Below are positions 5,544 to 5,933 of a stretch of DNA of 5,933 bases, in pieces (the first letter of the stretch is position 1; the number at the start of each line of letters is the position of its first letter). The stretch is from an uncultured Bacteriovorax sp. (GTDB taxonomy: Bacteria > Bdellovibrionota > Bacteriovoracia > Bacteriovoracales > Bacteriovoracaceae). A program made the position numbers and the translations under genes. Below the pieces are notes generated by a model, which saw nothing but the letters and a program-made list of their open reading frames with translations, ran no database searches and was not told the DNA's origin. Where the stretch lies: NCBI GenBank assembly GCA_946482295.1, contig CAMLRB010000214.1, forward strand, positions 1-5,933, given 5' to 3'.

Positions 5544-5933
5544 ATGTCGCTTAGATCTAAGTGCCTCTTAATTAGTAATCGTCTTCCTCTTACATATAAC
5601 GACAAGACACAAGAATTCACTGCAAGTTCCGGAGGATTGGTGTCTGCAATAAAAGGACTCGATGCTTCTGTAATAGGCCATCAATTTGAGTGGATGGGAA
5701 TAATGACAGATGACATTGATGCGCAAAAAATTGAAGAATTAAAATCAATTCCATTTGGAGATTTCAAATGCCATCCCATAGTTGTGCCGAAAGAGGCATA
5801 CCACTATTACTACAATTGTTTTTCAAACAACGTAATATGGCCACTCTTTCATTATGAACGATCACTTGTCATCAATACTGAATTAGGATGGAAAAATTAT
5901 CAGGAAATAAATAATCTGGTCGCGAATGAAATA
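5544..5933 (+). CDS. otsA: Trehalose-6-phosphate synthase, N-terminal part (C-terminus off the window)
   Basis: The frame is open from ATG at 5544 to the window end, giving the first 130 residues. OtsA (GT20) joins UDP-glucose and glucose-6-phosphate into trehalose-6-phosphate in the cytoplasm; OtsB then removes the phosphate. The fragment carries LLISNRLPL (8-16), with the conserved Arg13 of the phosphate-binding start, SSGGLVSAIKG (28-38), the UDP-glucose loop, EWMGI (49-53), equivalent to the W-G-W-G region, and YYYNCFSNNVIWPLFHY (88-104). The last block is almost diagnostic of the family: E. coli OtsA has a very similar FSN-WP-FHY block, and the YY pair contributes to the glucose-6-phosphate site. 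The start has a good ribosome site (AGGTGG) and places the SNRLP motif at the usual distance from the N-terminus. It diverges from the GH15 gene across 75 bases. otsB is not in the window and may lie downstream or be fused. Identity is very likely; completeness cannot be checked. Confidence 0.94.
   Translation, partial: MSLRSKCLLISNRLPLTYNDKTQEFTASSGGLVSAIKGLDASVIGHQFEWMGIMTDDIDAQKIEELKSIPFGDFKCHPIVVPKEAYHYYYNCFSNNVIWPLFHYERSLVINTELGWKNYQEINNLVANEI

Overview
The window is an A+T-rich bacterial stretch (roughly 35-40% GC by eye) with tightly packed genes on both strands. It carries six recognisable genes or gene fragments plus one very small gene. Both outermost genes run off the window. The gene content suggests a Gram-negative-type bacterium with cell-surface carbohydrate chemistry. 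A low-GC Bdellovibrio-like or Bacteriovorax-like lineage is possible, but that is a weak guess.

Left half (1-2575, minus strand): an apparent four-gene operon, read right to left. It encodes a 76-aa SxtJ-like membrane protein, a 49-aa DUF5989-like membrane peptide, a 588-aa O-carbamoyltransferase of the NodU/CmcH/SxtI/TobZ family, and the N-terminal 138 residues of a membrane-anchored SGNH/GDSL-type hydrolase. Gaps are 9, 3 and 1 bases, so translational coupling is likely. The gene set resembles the carbamoyltransferase with small SxtJ/SxtK-like proteins and GDSL hydrolase (SxtL) of cyanobacterial saxitoxin clusters. Nothing else here points to saxitoxin; a role in carbamoylating a glycan, lipid or secreted metabolite is more likely.

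Middle (2576-2742): a divergent regulatory region between the carbamoylation operon and a ROK sugar kinase, with a perfect 14-bp palindrome and a possible leaderless start for the operon.

Right half (2743-5933): a carbohydrate-metabolism block. A plus-strand ROK hexokinase converges on a minus-strand GH15 glucoamylase/trehalase-type hydrolase, and their stop codons overlap. The GH15 gene diverges from a plus-strand otsA (trehalose-6-phosphate synthase, 5' 130 codons only) across a 75-bp intergenic region holding a 7-bp inverted repeat and a 10-bp direct repeat. Together these could form a cytoplasmic glucose loop: GH15 frees glucose from an alpha-glucan or trehalose, the ROK kinase makes glucose-6-phosphate, and OtsA joins this to UDP-glucose. 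Substrates are inferred from family and context.

There is no RNA gene, CRISPR array, insertion sequence or convincing rho-independent terminator that I can see, and no gene-free stretch longer than about 170 bases.
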